This document shows, one piece after another, positions 59,790 through 64,000 of a DNA stretch of 64,000 bases. Made by a program: the position numbers and the translations under genes. Source of the DNA: Myxococcota bacterium (lineage in GTDB: Bacteria; Myxococcota_A; UBA9160; UBA4427); NCBI GenBank assembly GCA_029243605.1, contig JAQWRT010000092.1:62001-126000 (forward strand). Direction: 5' to 3'. The notes below the pieces were generated by a model. It was not told the DNA's origin and did no database searches. It was given only the letters and a program-made list of their open reading frames with translations. The number at the start of each line of letters is the position of its first letter. Within the stretch, counting starts at the first letter, position 1.

Positions 59790-60962
59790 TCAGTCCAGGC
59801 GCTCGATGATGGTACCGGTGCCCAACCCGCCGCCGCAGCACATGGCGATCAGGCCGTAGCGCCCCCCGGTTCGTTCGAGGGTATGCAGGGCCGTGGTGAT
59901 CAGGCGATCGCCCGTGGCGCCGGTGGGGTGGCCGAGGGCGATGGCGCCGCCGTTGGGGTTGACCCGGGCGGGGTCGGGCCCGCAGGCCTTCTGCCAGGAC
60001 AGGACGATACTCGCGAAGGCCTCGTTGACCTCGAAGGTGTCGATCTCGTCGATGGAGAGTCCCGTGCGGGCGAGGAGCTTCTGAGTCGCGGGGATCGGTC
60101 CCTCGAGAATCTTGAGCGGGTCGCAGCCGACGATGGTCGAGTAGACGATGCGCGCCCGGGGCTTCAGACCCAATCGCTTGACCGCGGATTCCGAGGCGAA
60201 CATCACCGCCGATGCGCCGTCGGTGACCTGGGAAGAACTTCCGGCGGTATGAATGCCCCCCTCGACTACGGGCTTGAGTTGGGACAGTCCTTCCAGGGAG
60301 GTGTCGCGGAGCCCTCCGTCGCGAGTGACCGTGCGGGTTTCACCGGTGGGGTTGCCCTCACCGTCGAGCACGGGCGCTTCCACGGGAATAATTTCATTTT
60401 CGAAATGCCCAGCATCCCAGGCCTCTCGACCGAGTTGCTGACTTCGGAGTCCGAAGGCATCCGTATCATCCCGGGTGATTTCCCAGTCCTGAGCGATCAT
60501 TTCGGCACCCTGGAATTGGGAATTGAAACCGCCGACGACCTTCATGTAATTCTCCGAGATGGGGCGTCCCTCGTGGCGGGAATTGGCGCCGAGGGGGATG
60601 CGCGTCATGCACTCGACGCCACAGGTCATGACGACATCCTCGAGCCCGGAAGAAACGAGACCCGTGGCCAGGGTGCTCGCCTGCTGGCTCGATCCGCACT
60701 GGCTGTCCACCGTGGTGGCCGGCACCTCGATGGGAAGCCCGGCACCGAGCCAGGCCGTTCGCGCGACATTGAAACTCTGCTCGCCCACCTGGGAGACGCA
60801 GCCGCCGACAACCTGGTCCACCGAGGAGGGCTCCAAGCCGACACGTTCGATGAGCCCGCGTTGAACCTTGCCCAAGAGATCGACGGGATGCATGCCCGCG
60901 AGTTCACCCTTGCGTCGACCGAGAGGGCTCCTTGCCGCCCCAACAATGAATGCTTCGCTCAT
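59790..60962 (-). CDS. Acetyl-CoA acetyltransferase (thiolase)
   Basis: The 390-residue protein starts at ATG 60962 with GCGAGGAGAATA upstream; the longer frame to 61250 is rejected. It is a classic thiolase. The nucleophile Cys is in TVDSQCGSSQQASTLATGLV near residue 90. The C-terminal motifs NPNGGAIALGHPTGATGDRL with the catalytic His and MCCGGGLGTGTIIERLD with the second Cys are both present. It cleaves 3-ketoacyl-CoA to acetyl- or propionyl-CoA plus a shortened acyl-CoA. It is convergent with the Ltp2-like gene, the two ends being 44 bases apart. The two proteins may act in the same pathway. Confidence 0.92.
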   Translation of the reverse strand: MSEAFIVGAARSPLGRRKGELAGMHPVDLLGKVQRGLIERVGLEPSSVDQVVGGCVSQVGEQSFNVARTAWLGAGLPIEVPATTVDSQCGSSQQASTLATGLVSSGLEDVVMTCGVECMTRIPLGANSRHEGRPISENYMKVVGGFNSQFQGAEMIAQDWEITRDDTDAFGLRSQQLGREAWDAGHFENEIIPVEAPVLDGEGNPTGETRTVTRDGGLRDTSLEGLSQLKPVVEGGIHTAGSSSQVTDGASAVMFASESAVKRLGLKPRARIVYSTIVGCDPLKILEGPIPATQKLLARTGLSIDEIDTFEVNEAFASIVLSWQKACGPDPARVNPNGGAIALGHPTGATGDRLITTALHTLERTGGRYGLIAMCCGGGLGTGTIIERLD

Positions 60963-61171
60963 GTCTATTCTCCTCGCGTTCGCCAGCGGGCGTCCCTGCC
61001 CGGGCTTCTCTTGGATGAGTTGATTTAGCGCAGTTGGCCCGGGGGTTCTACCGGGGATTCTCGGCGTTGGAAGGCCCGGAGAGGTCGAGAGACCTTTCCC
61101 AAGGGCGAAGCCCTCCGAGCGCCTTTGGCAATCCGTGTTTGGCGGTCCGTGCCGCTCCACTGGGCTTCGGC

Positions 61172-61927
61172 TTAGGAGTCGGTTTGCTTTGGGGCAGGGA
61201 AGCGGCGGCGCGCTTCTTCGAGCAGGGTTAGGTCGCCGATATCGAACCATCCCCCGGGCATAGGACGGGCGGCGACCTCGCGACGGGAAACCAGCCAGGC
61301 GATGAAATGGCCCGGGGCGTCGGGGTTGCCTCCCTCGGCGAGGTAGCGCCCGAGGAGTTCGTCGGTTTCGGGCGTCAGGAAATAAAGCGCGATGGCCGAG
61401 AGGTTGCCGCTGGGGCGCTCGGGCTTTTCGCGAAAGCTTCGGACCTGACCCTCATCGTCGACGTCGACGTCGTTGTAGGGGCTCGGGCCCCCCGCGTGCT
61501 CGACTTGCCGGGTGATCAGCAGGGGCTTGCCCTCGGTCTCGAATGCCCGCTGGAGGGGCTCGAGATCGAAGTCGAGGAGGTTATCGCCGGCGACCACGAG
61601 CAGGTCCTCGCCGCCGCTGGGGGCGGCTTCGAGGGCAAAGGCCAGGTCGCCGATGGCGCCCAGGCGTTCGTCGACATGGTTGGCCCCGTCATCGAGAACC
61701 CGGAGGGGCACCGGGCAATCCAGCGAGCGGCTCCAGGCGAGCAGGGAATCCGCGAACCGGTGGTTGCCGATGACGATGATTTCACTGAGCCCCGGAAGGA
61801 CTTCCACCCTGGCCAGGATATGCGAGAGAATCGGCTTTCCCGCGACCTCGAGCAGGGGCTTGGCGACGCTCTCGGTGAGGGGGAACATGCGGGTCGCGAA
61901 GCCGGCGGCGAGAAGGTAGGCCTTCAT
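61172..61927 (-). CDS. Sugar-phosphate nucleotidyltransferase
   Basis: The 251-residue protein starts at ATG 61927, overlapping the upstream kinase stop in ATGA. The nucleotide-binding opening is AYLLAAGFATRMFPLTESVA KPLLEV in split form: AAGFATRM replaces the common GGxGTRL, with Lys in KPLLEVAGKPI. Later motifs are LVVAGDNLLDFDLEPL (Mg-binding Asp) and PGHFIAWLVSR. Such enzymes make NDP-sugars from sugar-1-phosphates. Coupling to a GHMP sugar kinase indicates a salvage route from free sugar to NDP-sugar. No acyltransferase repeat follows, so it is the short form. Which base and sugar are used is not readable. Confidence 0.85.
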   Translation of the reverse strand: MKAYLLAAGFATRMFPLTESVAKPLLEVAGKPILSHILARVEVLPGLSEIIVIGNHRFADSLLAWSRSLDCPVPLRVLDDGANHVDERLGAIGDLAFALEAAPSGGEDLLVVAGDNLLDFDLEPLQRAFETEGKPLLITRQVEHAGGPSPYNDVDVDDEGQVRSFREKPERPSGNLSAIALYFLTPETDELLGRYLAEGGNPDAPGHFIAWLVSRREVAARPMPGGWFDIGDLTLLEEARRRFPAPKQTDS

Positions 61928-62943
61928 TGGGCTTTCCCGTCGTTGGCCCGCTTGGGCCGGGGGCGACGAAATGCATAGCCAGCGCTTCGGTAGGCCTCTT
62001 CGAGTCGGGCGAAGTCGTCGCCGCCGACCATAGCTCCGACCACGGCCCCTCCGGAGCCCGAGAGCTTTGCGCTGGCCCCGTGTTGGTTCGCGATCTCGGC
62101 CATCTCAAGATCGTTTGGAGAAACGGAAAAGATGCTCTGGCGAAGGGTGAAATTGCGATTCATGGCTTCGCAAAACTTCGCGTGGTCCCCGCGCTCCAGA
62201 AAAGTGAGACCCTCGTCTACGAGTTCTCGGAACGCTTCGATGGTGGTCATGACCCGGGGATCCCGCGCTCGCCAGCGTTGCTTGAGATCGGCGTGTGCGT
62301 CTCCCGATGGCTTCCCGCCCCGGGGATCCCAGGCCAGAAAGAGGGGAGGAAGGGTGTCGGGGTCGAGGCTCCAATACGTCGAAACATTCCCAGGTTCGGC
62401 GAGATCCATGGCGAGGAGGCCCTCGTGGGCCTGGACAATCCTGTCCATGGGCCCCGCTGGGATGTTCAAGTCTTCGGTTTCCGCGAGGAGGGCGAGCTTT
62501 GCCAGGCGATCGGCCGGGAGGTCGACTTCAAACCACCGAGCCAGGCTGCGCAGGGCGGCGATCACGATGGCACTGGAACCGGCCAGCCCGACCTGGCGCG
62601 GAATATTTGTGGCGAACCGGATACTGAACCCCAGTGCGGGGTCGTCCGGGTCTCGTTCCCCGATTTCGGGATGGTCAAGGCAGAAGCGATTCAAGGCGGC
62701 TAGAAGAAGTGCAGCCCCTTCGTCGAGGGTCTCGCTTCCCAGTTCTCTCCTGGCCACCCCCAGCGAGGCGAAGGGGCGCCGGCTGCCGTCCGAGTTGCCG
62801 ACATGAAAGCGTTCGGCGGCTTCAATGTGGACCTCGGCGCGGAGGTCGTCGAGGCAGAGTCCGATGGCCTTGCCGCCGTAGCCGTCCGAGGGGTTCCCAA
62901 GCAATCCCGCCCGGGCGTATGCGGTACTCGTCACGCGCTCCAT
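61924..62943 (-). CDS. GHMP family sugar kinase (glucuronokinase-like)
   Basis: The 339-residue protein from ATG 62943 (AGGGGG upstream; the longer frame to 63138 is rejected) has the GHMP architecture. The substrate end is SAYARAGLLGNPSD-like (here STAYARAGLLGNPSDGYGGK), followed by ATP-binding GLAGSSAIVIAALRSLAR and the C-terminal KLSGSGGAVVGAMVGGDDFA. The ARAGLLGNPSDGYGG start is closest to plant and bacterial glucuronokinases, which phosphorylate C1. The stop overlaps the start of the nucleotidyltransferase gene (ATGA), so the two enzymes are made together and probably act in series. Confidence 0.82.
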   Translation of the reverse strand: MERVTSTAYARAGLLGNPSDGYGGKAIGLCLDDLRAEVHIEAAERFHVGNSDGSRRPFASLGVARRELGSETLDEGAALLLAALNRFCLDHPEIGERDPDDPALGFSIRFATNIPRQVGLAGSSAIVIAALRSLARWFEVDLPADRLAKLALLAETEDLNIPAGPMDRIVQAHEGLLAMDLAEPGNVSTYWSLDPDTLPPLFLAWDPRGGKPSGDAHADLKQRWRARDPRVMTTIEAFRELVDEGLTFLERGDHAKFCEAMNRNFTLRQSIFSVSPNDLEMAEIANQHGASAKLSGSGGAVVGAMVGGDDFARLEEAYRSAGYAFRRPRPKRANDGKAQ

Positions 62944-63109
62944 CGAACCCCCTGAACCCTGCCTCGCTTTCGGGCGCAAGATACCTCGGAGTCTCCGGAG
63001 TCGCCCCACTCCAGCCGGATCCCGTGGCGGGCAGGTGATGCAATTAACCCCTAGATTGGTGGCAGCCATTCGGGTGCGAATCGGCACCGTTCGAAAGGAA
63101 TCATTCTTC

Positions 63110-64000
63110 ATGCCCGAGACCGAGAGCGCTCTTTCCAATCAGAGCGTCGATCTTCCTAGCCGCACGCGAGTGGTCATTATCGGCGGGGGCGTCATCGGCT
63201 GTAGCTTGGCCTACCACCTCGCGAAGGCGGGCTGGAACGAGGTGGTCCTGCTCGAACGCCACAAGTTGACCTCGGGAACGACGTGGCATGCCGCCGGGTT
63301 GGTGGTGACCTCGGGCTTCACCACCGAGACCCTCATGAAGATCGCGCGCTATACCCGCGACCTCTATTCTGAACTTGAAAAAGAAACGGGCTTCGCGACA
63401 GGATTTCGCCCTGTGGGTCTTCTTCAGGTGGCCGCCGATCGTGAGATCCTGGGTGATCTCCAGCGCAAGGCCACTTTCAGTCGCTTGATGGGGGTCGACT
63501 CTCAGGAGGTTTCCCGGGACGATGTGGCAAAACTCTGGCCGATGGCAAAAACCGATGATCTGATCGCCGGCTTCCTCACCGCGGCCGATGGGCGAGCGAA
63601 CCCCGTCGACGTGACCATCTCACTCTCCAAGGGCGCCAAGGCATTGGGAGCCAAGCTCATCGAAGGCGTCGAGGTCACGGCGGTGCATCAAAAGAACGGC
63701 AGGGTCACCGGCGTAATGACCGATCAGGGGCCCATCGAATCCGAGATCGTCGTCAACTGCGCGGGGATGTGGGGGCGCCAGGTCGGCGAGATGGCCGGGG
63801 TCAACTGCCCGCTTCAGGCCGCCGAGCACTATTACGTGATCCTCGATGGCGTCGATGGCATGGACCGCAACCTGCCGATCCTCGAGGACCCTTCGGTGTA
63901 CAGCTATTTCCGTGAGGAGGGGAGCGGCCTGATGGCCGGGCTCTTCGAACCCGTGGCGGCGCCCTGGGCCCTGGACGGAATTCCCGAGAAGTCGGCCTTC
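63110..64000 (+). CDS. FAD-dependent oxidoreductase (dimethylglycine/sarcosine dehydrogenase-like), 3' end at window edge
   Basis: The frame starts at ATG 63110 after AAAGGAATCATT and is open at the window end; 297 residues are visible. Residues 20-45 give VVIIGGGVIGCSLAYHLAKA (FAD motif). A DAO-type FAD segment follows: LTSGTTWHAAGLVVTSGFTT, where the His in TWHAAG normally holds the covalent FAD in dimethylglycine and sarcosine dehydrogenases. Downstream are GFRPVGLLQVAADREILGDL and ESEIVVNCAGMWGRQVGEMA. Full-length relatives have about 800 residues with a C-terminal GcvT (folate) domain, expected beyond the edge. It is divergent from the GHMP kinase gene. Confidence 0.88.
   Translation, partial: MPETESALSNQSVDLPSRTRVVIIGGGVIGCSLAYHLAKAGWNEVVLLERHKLTSGTTWHAAGLVVTSGFTTETLMKIARYTRDLYSELEKETGFATGFRPVGLLQVAADREILGDLQRKATFSRLMGVDSQEVSRDDVAKLWPMAKTDDLIAGFLTAADGRANPVDVTISLSKGAKALGAKLIEGVEVTAVHQKNGRVTGVMTDQGPIESEIVVNCAGMWGRQVGEMAGVNCPLQAAEHYYVILDGVDGMDRNLPILEDPSVYSYFREEGSGLMAGLFEPVAAPWALDGIPEKSAF

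Noticed and set aside
59883-61028. 381-codon plus-strand open frame
   Set aside because: Antisense to the thiolase gene, whose catalytic motifs are intact; translation is Gly/Asp/Arg-rich without structure.

Overview
The window is a 64 kb piece of a bacterial chromosome. It is GC-rich and gene-dense, with mixed gene orientation. No rRNA, tRNA, CRISPR array, insertion sequence, phage gene or plasmid gene was seen. The content is that of an aerobic, metabolically broad Gram-negative: an outer-membrane barrel protein, many CoA-ester enzymes (crotonases, acyl-CoA dehydrogenases, CaiB-type CoA transferases, thiolases), oxygenases (Rieske, PhyH, P450, flavin monooxygenase-like), short-chain dehydrogenases, a haloalkane dehalogenase, ergothioneine genes and a B12-dependent photoreceptor. 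This fits an environmental deltaproteobacterial, myxococcal or Binatota-like lineage. That placement is inference from gene content and cannot be proved here.

Layout. 1-10 kb: a barrel protein cut by the window edge, a Coq4-like protein, a wrecked 2-oxoglutarate oxygenase, a TetR/crotonase divergent pair with a 17-bp-arm palindrome, a Rieske oxygenase, an MFS transporter, and an overlapping egtB-egtD pair for ergothioneine. 10-17 kb: a broken FkbM methyltransferase, a haloalkane dehalogenase, a split-barrel lipoprotein, a DUF6311-like membrane protein, an unknown secreted protein and an apparently deleted peroxiredoxin. 17-21.4 kb: a probable light-response island. It holds a CarH/LitR-type MerR-B12 regulator with the adenosylcobalamin photoreceptor signature, a PNPOx-like protein, a renalase-like FAD protein, a SOUL heme-binding protein and two tiny membrane proteins. 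A 17-nt sequence is repeated exactly in its two regulatory gaps. 21.4-31.6 kb: a GMC oxidoreductase with a small subunit, a two-domain DsbA/HCCA-isomerase protein, a TetR with a long GST-like protein, an acyl-CoA-dehydrogenase-type monooxygenase, two SDRs and a DUF1214 protein.

31.7-41.7 kb: PhyH, ThuA, crotonase, an HSL-type esterase, an SDR, a hybrid histidine kinase, membrane proteins, a VOC protein and an HdeD-like protein ending in a 13-bp tandem repeat. 41.7-51.4 kb: a 996-residue two-domain glycosyltransferase, an NTF2-like protein, an iron alcohol dehydrogenase, a luciferase-like oxidoreductase, a methyltransferase, an acyl-CoA dehydrogenase, a GFA protein and a secreted protein. 51.5-64 kb: an AraC regulator, a P450, DUF4404, an amidohydrolase, a tightly overlapping operon (tandem CaiB fusion, DUF35, Ltp2-like thiolase homologue), a true thiolase, a GHMP kinase overlapping a nucleotidyltransferase, and a GcvT-associated type FAD oxidoreductase cut by the window end.

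Several neighbouring units look like catabolism of hydrophobic substrates (terpenoid, steroid or branched acyl chains) through CoA thioesters. The CaiB-DUF35-thiolase operon with P450 and amidohydrolase is the clearest such set. Five loci are decayed: an oxygenase, a methyltransferase, a peroxiredoxin and two unassigned coding remnants. This suggests ongoing gene loss in the accessory parts of the region.
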